Made by a program: the position numbers and the translations under genes
Notes under the pieces: model-generated
The model's database searches: none
Told to the model about the DNA's origin: nothing
Seen by the model: only the letters and a program-made list of their open reading frames with translations
Shown here: positions 55,950 to 64,000 of the stretch, one piece after another
How positions within the stretch are numbered: position 1 is the first letter of the stretch
How the letters are laid out: each line of letters starts with the position of its first letter
NCBI RefSeq assembly: GCF_050624435.1
Contig: NC_134535.1
Coordinates: forward strand, 129,570,731 to 129,634,730
Reading direction: 5' to 3'
DNA: 64,000 nt
Origin: Tenrec ecaudatus
Taxonomy: Eukaryota > Chordata > Mammalia > Afrosoricida > Tenrecidae

Positions 55950-56344
55950 AAAACATCGGTGCTGTGATGATGAGTTTAATTCTCTCTAGTCTAGGCAAAC
56001 ACTTTGTTGTCGATACCAAGTCGGCTCTGATGTGCCGCATCCCTGCGTAACATACAACCAGATGTAACGCCACCTGGCCCTGTGTCACCCTAACAATCCT
56101 TTTTCTGTTTGAGCCCATGGTCGCAGTCACTGTGTCAACCCATTGTGTCAAAGGGCTTCCTCTTTGACTGCCCCTCCACTTGACCACTAAGCAAGATGTC
56201 CTTTGCCAACGATTTGTCTTTCTTGACATATCCAAAGTATGTGAGACGAAGTCTCGCCATCCTTGCTTCGAAGGCCCGTTCTTGTTGTACTTCTTCCAAG
56301 ACAGATCTGTTTGTGTTTTTGGCAGTGCATGGAATGTTCATCTT
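55950..56344 (-). repeat. BovB/RTE-type LINE 3' fragment, antisense
   Basis: Minus-strand reading gives NRSVLEEVQQERAFEARMAR and then YFGYVKKDKSLAKDILLSGQ, the conserved C-terminal part of the RTE polyprotein. It is followed by the 3' tail containing 'ctgtgtcaccctaacaatcc' on the plus strand. It stops abruptly at 56344 against LTR-like sequence. Confidence 0.75.
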
Positions 56345-56640
56345 TGTGGGGTACCAGCCCCCACAATCGAGTGGGTCCGAAGGGTGGTTGTGTCATTGAG
56401 GGGTAAAATTAAAGAGACCTCAGACAAGATAAGGCATGCAAGGGCTCACCTCCAGGACCACCATGATTTCAGGAGCCAGGTTCGCACAGAGAATAATTTC
56501 CAACCAAGGCTTATATACACTCGGGGTGTGCAAGGCCCCCTAATTAAAGGTAACCACATACATAACAAAGTGGCCTGTATCCTAACCCTAAAGGTCCCTG
56601 AGTCCATGGGGGGAGTAATGTAACACCAGTGCCCAGGCAG
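56345..56640 (+). repeat. Possible ERV LTR fragment
   Basis: It begins TGTGGGGTACCAGCCCCCAC exactly where the RTE similarity ends, a start reminiscent of class II retroviral LTRs. 'aaggcttatatacactcggg' could be an internal TATA region. The far end and duplication are not identified, so the call is tentative. Confidence 0.3.
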
Positions 56641-56809
56641 GTGAGGGGGAGTGGCTGTCTTCAGAGCCTAGCGATCAATAGCACACTTCTTCTTCTATAG
56701 ATCAAGCCGCTGCTACGTAGCAGTGAGCCACGTGCTTCTAAGAGGTAACTTTAAGGTAGCACTATGATGGGAGGCTATGGTGGGGAACCAGATTAATGAT
56801 GAGAATGTG

Positions 56810-57045
56810 ATTGGGACTCACGGTGACTCCAACTCACAAGGACGAAGGGCCCCCTCCACCCAAGAAGCCCAGCCTGCCCGGGTCCTGAATCTATGAGACC
56901 CAAGGATTCATCCGTATACACTCTCTTCCCATTCTTGGCGCCCCACACACATTTCTCAACTTCCTCCCACGGAGCAGCTTGGGGGCTGATTGCTGCCCTT
57001 CCGGTTAGCAGCCTAACCCGTAACCCACCACGCCACCAGGGTGTC
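56810..57045 (-). repeat. AfroSINE, antisense, with extra internal sequence
   Basis: 'gactcacggtgactccaact' (tail side), 'tcctcccacggagcagcttg' and 'aacccaccacgccaccaggg' (head side). Confidence 0.65.
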
Positions 57046-57109
57046 AAGCAAAGAGCAGGCTCAGCTTGTAAAGTCGGTAGGTATGAAAGAAGACCCAATA
57101 ATCATGTTG

Positions 57110-57265
57110 TGAGTCCAAAGGCCTTCACTCCATGGCCGTCCAGGTACCTCCGACTCAGAGGGACCCTGAGACGAAATCTTTATGGGAGCTGAGCGGCTGG
57201 TGCACTTGAACCACCAAGCTGACAGGTAATAGCTGAACACCTAACCCACAGTGCCACCAGTGCCA
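57110..57265 (-). repeat. AfroSINE, antisense
   Basis: 'cactccatggccgtccaggt' through 'gcacttgaaccaccaagctg' to 'aacccacagtgccaccagtg'. Confidence 0.65.
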
Positions 57266-57529
57266 CCTATTATCAAAGGGAAATTAAACGTGAAAGAGGT
57301 GTCGCCTTCCACAGGCTTGCGAGAGAGTTGCTTTCTCACACCATGTATGTGTGAACTTAAAAAGTTTTTTTTTTTAACACAGTTGGTGAGGTGAGGATGG
57401 AGCGTACAGGAAGAGAACACGTCGACATGCCATATATATTTCTAGGGAGCTTTATGGCACAACATCCGGCTGCTAGAAGCTCGCTACCTATGCCGAGGCA
57501 GGGTTTATTGCCCAATCTCGGGCTCCCCT

Positions 57530-57720
57530 AGGAGCCTCAGTGGTGCTGTGGGCTACAAGTTGGGCTAACTGTAGAGTCAGCAGTTCAAACCCATTAGCTG
57601 CTTTTGGGAAAAAGATGGGGCTTTCTACTCCTGTTTTTAAAAGTCTGAGCCCCCCCCCCCCAAAGAACAGCTCCACTCTGTCCTGTGGGGTCACTGTGAA
57701 TTGGAATCCACAGTATGTGG
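57530..57720 (+). repeat. AfroSINE, sense
   Basis: 'ggagcctcagtggtgctgtg' head, 'agagtcagcagttcaaaccc' B-box and 'ggggtcactgtgaattggaa' near the tail, with a poly-C stretch at 57651-57661 inside. Confidence 0.75.
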
Positions 57721-57949
57721 GTGACGTTTCTCTTCTCTGCATAATTGCCTCTTGAAGGTCCTGTAGGGGTGACACACGATGGTGCCCAGGAGAAAGGAAG
57801 CGCACTAATGAGGCCCCAGGATCATCTCAGCTTGCTGACTTAGTGGCACGTGATTTCACAGCGATGGAGCGGAGACGCAGCCCAAGGATGAGGAATGAGG
57901 AAACATCGATGTGAGAATGGCCGTCCTTGAAGCACTGCCCACACCACAC

Positions 57950-58260
57950 CAAATGCCAGTGAGAATGTGGAGCATCAGAAGTCTCACTCCTTGCTGGTGG
58001 GGCTGGAAAATGGGGCAGCTACCTTGGCGAGGTCGCTGTTCTTGGCAAACACGACAGCAAGCACAGGCCTAGGGCTATTTACCCAAACGTCTGCGAAGCA
58101 TTCCCCAACACTTTGCGAACGAATGTCTCCAGCAGGTTTATTTAGACACAGGAACCAGTACTCTCTTCAGGAAGTGAATTGTGTCTCATTCAGGTGATGA
58201 AATATTACTCAGCCATCAGAACGGCCGGGAACTCGAAAAAAGACAGGGAGCATGTGGACG
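57950..58260 (+). repeat. Old L1 fragment, sense
   Basis: 'gtctcactccttgctggtgg', 'ctatttacccaaacgtctgc' and 'gatgaaatattactcagcca' are late-ORF2/3' L1 landmarks in order. Confidence 0.7.
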
Positions 58261-58264
58261 TCTG

Positions 58265-58895
58265 CCTCCACGCACAACTGCCACCTCTGTCTTAAGACCC
58301 AAACTGAATGGTGCCCTGCTCACTGCCTTTTACTTCTGGGCCTCTTTTAAACGTATTTTGGATTAAGTGGAGGTTCACTTGTGAACATTTGGATAAGTCA
58401 CCACAGAAGGATCCTGTTCAAAAGGGGAAAATGCAAAACAGAATTGCAAGTTCCAATGGACTCTGGGCTCTCCGGAGCCATGACAGACGGGGAATAATCC
58501 CCTAAAACCGTGGCCAAGATCATCGTCAAGCCTCAAAAGTATCCTCTAACTCCCCCTTAAAACGGAACTGGTTAGCTCAACTAGTGAAAAACACAATAAA
58601 AAAATGTAAGAAGTCAGCCTTGAACATTATGCTTTTTAAAGGATTATATAGGATCAAAATGACAGCAGCAACTCAAACGATTGGCTAGGAGCCATACGGG
58701 GTCGAGATTGCTAGTTGCTAACAGGGCGGAGCGAGTAAGGAGTCCGACCACCGCAGGGATGTGGTCAATGTCTCTCTCTCAATGGAGCCTGTCGAAACCG
58801 TGGGACTGGTGTGTTTAGCTGTGTATATTCCCAGCAAAGCGTGGGAGTAAAACAAAAAAGAATCATGAAGCTCAAACAGGGAAACCTCCCTTTGA
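58265..58895. other. Unassigned A-rich sequence
   Basis: No gene. Part may belong to the following L1 3' region but I see no firm landmark. Confidence 0.35.
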
Positions 58896-58899
58896 AAAT

Positions 58900-59335
58900 A
58901 GCCTGGAAACACAGGACAGGGAATCCAGGGCGGATGATCCCTCCAGGACCAGGGGTGTGAGTGGCGATACTGGGAGGGTAGAGGGTGAGTGGGTTGGAAA
59001 GAGGGAACCAATTACAAGGATCTACATGTGACTTCCTCCCTGGGGGATGGACAACAGAAAAGGGGGTGAAGGGAGACGCCAGATAGGGCAAGATATGTCA
59101 AAATAATAATTTATAAATTATCAAGGCCTCATGAGGGAGTAGGGAGTGGGGAGAGAGGGAGAAAAAAGAGGACTTGATGCAAAGAGCTTAAGTGGAGAGC
59201 AAATGCTTTGAAAATGATGAGGGCAAAGAATGTACAGATGTGCTTTATACAATTAATGTATATATGGATTGTGATAAGAGTTGTATGAATCCCTAATAAA
59301 ATATTTTTAAAAATTATACTTAGCCCTGAAAAAAA
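58900..59335 (+). repeat. L1 3' end, sense
   Basis: 'aggaccaggggtgtgagtgg', 'ggatctacatgtgacttcct', 'aaataataatttataaatta' and 'ccctaataaaatatttttaa' are the same 3' UTR as at 23.3 and 4.7 kb, ending in an A-rich tail. Confidence 0.8.
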
Positions 59336-59339
59336 GAAA

Positions 59340-59984
59340 GAAAATAGCCCATCCTTTATGATTACAAATACCTAACATTCTGGAAAATGGAAAACTAGGG
59401 AGATATTACAGGAGCAGAGCAGAGGTATTACCAGGGAGTGCAGTAAAGTCAGGAGGGGTGAGCAGGCTGGGAAGTGTTTGCATGATACAAGGGGAGGGGG
59501 GGACACACAGGGCATTTAGCAGGGGCCAAAACCCACAGAGCTGTACAGCACCAAGAATGAACCCTAAAAAAAAAAAAGAACCCTAATGCAAACTCCAGGT
59601 AAGAACAGATCGCCATTGGTTCATCAATGATAACGAATCGTCCTGCTAATGGAAGATGCGACCAGAGGGGCAGCAGGAAGTGGGAAGAGGGCTTGGGAAT
59701 GTCCCGGGCATCCGGCACCATCTTTCCGTGCACCAAGACCGCTCTAACACACCGTCTATTTCACAGGAAGATACTAGAGGGAGCCTTCACCTCCCGTGTT
59801 CAACTGCAGTCGCTACTAAAGCACAGTTGTGACGTGCCCATCCTTACCCAGATCAACTGTGAGGGTGTGGGGACGGCACAGATTCCTAGGGACACCGGGA
59901 AACGCGTCTACAGATGGGGGAAAGGGTGCACAAGCCCACTGCCTCATTGGAATAGAAGACAGAACAGAACGTTGGTGACTGCTT
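59340..59984. other. Intergenic sequence before TIGAR
   Basis: No recognised feature beyond an A-run at 59567-59579. It could be distal TIGAR 3' UTR. Confidence 0.35.
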
Positions 59985-60012
59985 GGAAGTGCCTTTATTT
60001 GCATCTTGATAT

Positions 60013-60018
60013 TTTATT
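60013..60018 (-). terminator. TIGAR: Candidate TIGAR polyadenylation signal
   Basis: AATAAA on the minus strand about 1.1 kb after the TIGAR stop, with a second copy at 59994-59999. The pair could define a short 3' end. Usage is unknown. Confidence 0.4.
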
Positions 60019-60660
60019 TGTTGAGAAGAAGAATGGTTTCTCAGGAGTTTTTTTCCTTCTTCAAGTTTCCATTTGCTCTATTCCGATCCTGGCGGGAGAT
60101 AGGGGTACAGTGCGAGACCACTGATAAACGGGGCAGCAGCAAACGACCTGTGGGTTCCCCAGGCTCAAAGTCAAGTCCGTGTTCAGTTTCTTACAAGGTG
60201 AGGCAGTGCGCGTTGGCACTACTAAAAGGCTCACCGCGTGTCGAGCATATTGAGAGAAACAGGTTTTGAAAGGACCGGTCTTGGTTACAAAATGAAGTAT
60301 CAAAGTTGGTTTCTCCTGGTGCCCTCTGGTGGCAAGAAGGGGCAGCCTGCCGTGCTCTGACTGAGGCTACTGTGTGGGAGACTGCAACTCGCCTTCAGGT
60401 GAGACAAGCCCATGGACGGTGCACTTCCAGGGAAGTGTCTTCAGGTCAGGAGCCGTGCTGCTCCTTCTGAGAGAGGTGTTCCGATCCTCCCACTCAGAGA
60501 TTCCCTCTCTACCTTGGTTTGTCACACGCTGCCTCACTGGGGCATCCTGTGATCCACATTTATTATTGACCCCCGGTTGTCAGCCCTTCCAGAGAAAAAG
60601 AAAAAAAAACCCACCAGTTGATTTCTACAGAAAAGACTTTAGTGTCGTTTGATTTTGCAG

Positions 60661-60792
60661 ACGCTTGTGGTGGGAAGGGACTTAGCACTTCGTGGACAGA
60701 ACTTCAAGTTTCTCGAGACAGAGACCGTGATTGCCACTGTGAAGAAGAAGAAGCCGCAGGGCGAACAGTTCCTTCTTCCCGACACTGAGTGA
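60661..60792 (+). other. Unrecognised exon-like reading frame
   Basis: After an acceptor-like tract ending TTTTGCAG at 60660, an open frame of 43 codons begins TLVVGRDLALRGQNFKFLET and finishes with KKKKPQGEQFLLPDTE and a TGA at 60790-60792. The mix of charged and hydrophobic residues looks protein-like, but I do not recognise the family. It lies on the strand opposite TIGAR, within its likely 3' UTR, and no partner exon or donor is seen; a stop lies just upstream in the same frame. It may be a fragment of a retrocopy, a terminal exon of an unknown transcript, or chance. Confidence 0.25.
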
Positions 60793-61136
60793 GATGATGA
60801 CCATGCGCAGGGTCGGATCAAGAGCCAACGCAAGAGGCTACAGACTGGTCAGGCATGGATGCTCGATGCCTCCCGTCTTGCAATGGGGAGTTCCCTCATC
60901 CGCTTACAATCCAGAGATGCACCTTGGCGGGTGGTGGACGGACCCGGGAAAAGGCCCACTGTGCTCAGACAAGAGGTCGATGCTTAATGGTTTTCTGTGC
61001 GCGCTTCAGGGCCCATGTTGAGTTTCATAACTGGTTACAGAGTAGAAAGCTTTTTAACCGTTTGCAAATCAGCACTAGCAGGGGGGAGCACTGAAGCCCC
61101 AGGCACCCTGCCCGGAGGCTCCAAACTGGTGTCCGC

Positions 61137-61562
61137 TTACACTGAGCGGGTCCCGGCCTTCCCATTTAGATGGTCCAGCAGGTTCATGCAGACACACTCG
61201 ACTGTGGGTGTAACTCCCTCTGCGTCCTCAAAACTCACGATAAAGAGGCTCATCCCTGTGTTGGGGCTGACGGAAACCAGTTCGGATTTGCTCAGGGTTG
61301 CCGGGAGGGAGCACTTAAGGTCTGACAGAAAATAACCGAACAGGGTTTTCATGTATGCTCCGTGGCTCACAACTAAGACACTGGCGGCTAACCCTGGGGC
61401 AGCGTCACCGCCACGGGAGTTTTTGCCCAGCGGAAATACTTCTGTCAGAGAAGATTCCAGAGAGTTGCCGGGTGCTTCTTGGGAAGGCTGCTCTTGTTGG
61501 CCTGCTTCTTTCAGGACCAGCTGACAGAGATATGAAAAGAAGTCTTTTCCCCGCAGTCTCAC
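61137..61562 (-). CDS. TIGAR: TIGAR last coding exon (C-terminal phosphatase part)
   Basis: Read on the minus strand after a CATTGTAG acceptor, this exon encodes [20 protein letters not shown] onward to RSV and a TAA stop, about 141 residues. It is the C-terminal half of TIGAR (TP53-induced glycolysis and apoptosis regulator), a histidine-phosphatase-fold enzyme that lowers fructose-2,6-bisphosphate and diverts glucose to the pentose phosphate pathway. The [10 protein letters not shown] motif is present; its His (codon 61362-61364) corresponds to human His198, one of the catalytic residues. [25 protein letters not shown] and [11 protein letters not shown] near the end match the human protein. 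The linker after FPLGKN differs from human, and the last residues (KAGTRSV) are slightly extended. No frameshift or stop is seen, so the gene looks functional. Confidence 0.95.
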   Translation of the reverse strand: MRLRGKDFFSYLCQLVLKEAGQQEQPSQEAPGNSLESSLTEVFPLGKNSRGGDAAPGLAASVLVVSHGAYMKTLFGYFLSDLKCSLPATLSKSELVSVSPNTGMSLFIVSFEDAEGVTPTVECVCMNLLDHLNGKAGTRSV

Positions 61563-62684
61563 CTACAATGAAAGAGAGAAAGCAAGCAAGGGGCTCATTC
61601 TCAGCTGGAGTGATCTTAGCAACACGCGGAAACGGAAAACGTAACAGACCTGATGCTTCCCGAGTGCATCCACAGCAGAACCTCGTCTGTCTTTCTACCC
61701 ATTCAGTGATTCCAAACAGCTCACCAGAGCGCTCCCTGCGAGTCAGAGACGACGGACGCAGATGGGGGACCAGGGTGGTGGTGGGGGGAACGATGACATC
61801 AGGGCCCGGCTTCTGCCTCCACTGCACTCACAGGCCAGTTAGGGAAATCTAGACGTAGCCGGAAACTTACAAAATAGTGCTAACCAGGAAGCTTTATTGT
61901 GCACTGTAGTTCAGCACAAAATTAATCTTTCCCTTAACAGAGTAAGATTAAAAAACAAGTCCTTTTAAAGAAAATTATGAAACCAAAGGGAGGGGGCAGT
62001 GGGGAGGCGCTGCCAAGGTGTTTCAAAAGCTTTCCAGACAGAAGGGACGCACCACGGTGATGAGGTCGGTAACAGGTGGCAGGGCGGGAGAGGTGGGGGG
62101 AGGGTGACCTCTTGTCTGACGTCACCTATCACTCCCCCAGAAAGGCACCCCACTTACTCGACTGAGGGCCAACTAAACCCTCTGCGGCTGGATCAGTTCT
62201 GTCTCCCAGCAACCCTACAGGAAGGAGCAGAGCTGGGCTGCCCGTTCGCTAACAGGAAGGTTTGCGGTTCAAAGCCACCGGCTGCTCTGAGGCTGAGAGC
62301 TGTCGTCGTTTCCTTCGGTGACCCAAGAAGGCGCCTCTTGCTCCACGTCGGAACATTCAGCCACGGAGAACGGGCTCCCGAGCACAGTGACACTCTGACA
62401 GCGCATGGGGTCTCCAGGAGTCACCATCACCTACGGCTGACCCATGACCAGCAAGGGGTGCAAACGAGCAACCCCGGGTTTCGAAATAGACAGGCCATTT
62501 GCGCACTGTGTTGATAATCAGGAAGCGATCACATTGACATGGGCCGTTATCACCAGCCAGTTTATGGACCAAGCAGCTTCCCAACTGCTCGGGCTGGAAT
62601 GCCCTAAGACTCTAATGGATAAAGCGAGTCTGCTCTCAGCTACCCTGCGGCACAGAGAGCTTCACCCCAGGTGGCACTACATAC
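61563..62684 (-). other. TIGAR: TIGAR last intron
   Basis: GT-AG intron between the two TIGAR exons. It contains a plus-strand AfroSINE at about 62215-62445. The remainder, including a purine-rich stretch near 61985-62100, has no recognised feature. Confidence 0.85.
62215..62445 (+). repeat. AfroSINE, sense, in TIGAR last intron
   Basis: 'aggaaggtttgcggttcaaa' B-box and 'gccaccggctgctctgaggc' with a diverged 3' half. Confidence 0.6.
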
Positions 62685-62795
62685 CTGGTCCAAGGTCTCT
62701 CCTCCGGGCGGGGTGAATATGGTTATTTCTTCCTGAGCCGCTTTGGCCAATGCCCTTAGCTCAGTCAGCACCTTGCCTTCTGCAATCCCATATTT
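62685..62795 (-). CDS. TIGAR: TIGAR penultimate coding exon
   Basis: This is a 111-base minus-strand exon (37 codons) between a TTTGCAG acceptor and a GTATGT donor. It encodes [20 protein letters not shown] then [17 protein letters not shown], aligning with human TIGAR residues 91-127. The Glu in LTEL corresponds to catalytic Glu102 of the family. The phase joins cleanly to VRLRGKDFF in the last exon across a 1122-base intron. It is followed on the minus strand by the final exon and preceded by an intron running past the right edge. The RHG motif (His11) and the other N-terminal exons are outside the window. Confidence 0.94.
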
Positions 62796-62829
62796 CTGCA
62801 AAGGTTTCAATGCATTAAAACAGCCTGAG

Positions 62830-63329
62830 ACAGTTAGTTCATTGCGCCAACCTGGCCGATAAACACATGTGGGGTTAATTGAAGGGTGGAGGGATAAATG
62901 GCTCAGTGAATATTGCCTTTCTAGTTCTCAGGTCTCTTGCTTTGTGATGGTCGGACCAGGGTGCAGCTGCCTTAGCCAGTTCCCTGCTTCAACTGACAAG
63001 GCTCACTTCCTGCAAGACATCCCTGAGGAGAAGCCACATGGACCTACCCCGATGCAGCCCTGGGTACTGGAGACCCCTGCTAGTACTAAGATGCTTACAC
63101 ACTCACTGATTTTGCTTTCTCCCTGCAGTCGGCATCATAATGTGTGTTTTGTGAGATGGATTAGGACTTTGTGGATTGGTGTCGGACATCTGGGTTAAGG
63201 TTGAACTTGGTTTGTGCAGCACTGGGTTGGGATGTTTTCTTGATGTGCACTTAACCTTTATGTAAAACACTCTTACACATGTGAGTTTCTGTGGATTTGT
63301 TTCTCTAAAGTACCCAGACGCACACACAG
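62830..63329 (+). repeat. MaLR/ERVL-like solo LTR, subfamily B
   Basis: The reverse orientation of the copies at 21208 and 26978: 'gccaacctggccgataaaca' near the start and 'gatttgtttctctaaagtac' near the end. It lies 35 bases upstream of the TIGAR penultimate exon's acceptor on that gene's strand. Confidence 0.7.
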
Positions 63330-64000
63330 GCTCAGACGCATTTGCAGACTAAGCACAAGTTCGTAGCAAACATGACTCCTCTGAACTGGCGATTGGAATC
63401 TGCTGAGCAGTGGGCCAGGTACCCTAGAAAATGTGGGCGATGCCCTGACTGTGCACATGGCACGGTGGGCCACACAGAAGAACGCAGCCAAGCCAGCGCA
63501 GGGTACAATCCAGAGAGGCGCTAACTCCAGAGGAGTGCACAGTCCACCGAGGCAGTAACACCACACCCACACGTATCCCCGGGGGCCTCAAAACAGCCAG
63601 TGAGACACATATTTTCAGCTCCGTCCTCACGCACACAAGGAGGCTGCTTTTCACAGAGGTGAAGCAACCTGCCTACAGATTCCCAGTCTCTAGTAAGCAC
63701 AGCGGGGCGCCTTCAAAGTTCAGGAGCTTTCTACAGTCATTTGAGATGGAGGCTCTGAGAAAGGCTTCACAAATCGCCAACTAGGAAGTGGCCTAGCGAG
63801 AAATCACCAGTGTGAACGTGACGCTGGTGCCGTTTTTAAGGTCCCGGGGTGGAAGAGCAAGAAGCCGGGTGACACCTAGTACTGGTGGGAGAAAACCAAC
63901 ACTCTCCGGGATCACCCGGGAGCGCCATTGGTACTTGTCTGGAAGGCACGTTTCGGCAATTTGGTTTCTACAGTTTAGTAGCCGCTACCACCAGGCCCCT
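63330..64000. other. TIGAR intron sequence to window edge
   Basis: A MIR-like antisense piece at about 63645-63715 ('cagaggtgaagcaacctgcc'). No further TIGAR exon was recognised on the minus strand. Confidence 0.45.

Larger units (their letters stand above)
59985..61136 (-). other. TIGAR: Probable proximal TIGAR 3' UTR
   Basis: Sequence downstream of the TIGAR stop on the minus strand as far as two AATAAA signals (complement of TTTATT at 60013-60018 and 59994-59999). Human TIGAR has a much longer 3' UTR, so the transcript may extend further into the L1-rich sequence below 59.9 kb. No strong repeat interrupts this segment. It also holds the plus-strand exon-like reading frame at 60661-60792. 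Confidence 0.4.

Overview
This is a vertebrate nuclear window, almost certainly from an afrotherian mammal, with a tenrec (Echinops-like) as the best guess. It is strewn with tRNA-derived AfroSINEs (open with a 'gccctggtgg' box, end with a 'gactcgatggca' tail), BovB/RTE-type LINE fragments whose 3' tail resembles the SINE tail, a lineage-type L1 with a long 3' UTR, and MaLR-like solo LTRs. It also holds hAT DNA transposons of the SPIN ('Space Invader') type, which among afrotherians are known from tenrecs. The species call rests on recognised repeats, not on a database search.

Only two protein-coding genes are supported. FGF23 is complete on the + strand: three exons at 42303-42510, 48969-49072 and 51238-51690, with a TATA-like box near 42139 and a 3' UTR ending after an AATAAA at 53401. 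It encodes a 254-residue precursor of the phosphate-regulating hormone. TIGAR lies on the - strand and converges on FGF23; only its last two coding exons are present (62685-62795 and 61137-61562), and the rest lies beyond the right edge. The tail-to-tail FGF23/TIGAR arrangement matches human 12p13.32, where FGF6 lies upstream of FGF23 (to the left here); no FGF6 exon was seen.

Layout: 1-42 kb is a gene-free upstream flank, about half of it recognisable repeats (LTR-like copies at 1, 8.1, 9.4, 14, 19, 21.2, 27 and 30.9 kb; L1 pieces at 4.7-6.3, 13.5, 15-18, 19.6, 21.8, 23.3-24.6, 24.8 and 36 kb; RTE at 4.1, 36.3-37.1 and 38 kb). Its longest low-repeat stretch is 27.5-30.9 kb. From 42.1 to 53.4 kb is FGF23, with SINEs and one SPIN copy in its introns. 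From 53.4 to 61.1 kb is the convergent intergenic region with L1, SPIN, RTE and SINE copies. From 61.1 to 64 kb is the 3' part of TIGAR.

The two genes are neighbours by ancient synteny and are not known to share a pathway: FGF23 is a secreted endocrine FGF acting through FGFR/alpha-Klotho, whereas TIGAR is an intracellular histidine-phosphatase-fold enzyme that lowers fructose-2,6-bisphosphate. The most interesting points are an apparent loss of the usual FGF23 stop codon that adds about a dozen residues, a SPIN transposon with target-site duplication nested in an AfroSINE, an L1 copy with a 5' inversion and a 15-base duplication, and a short exon-like reading frame at 60661-60792. No undescribed multi-gene system was found.
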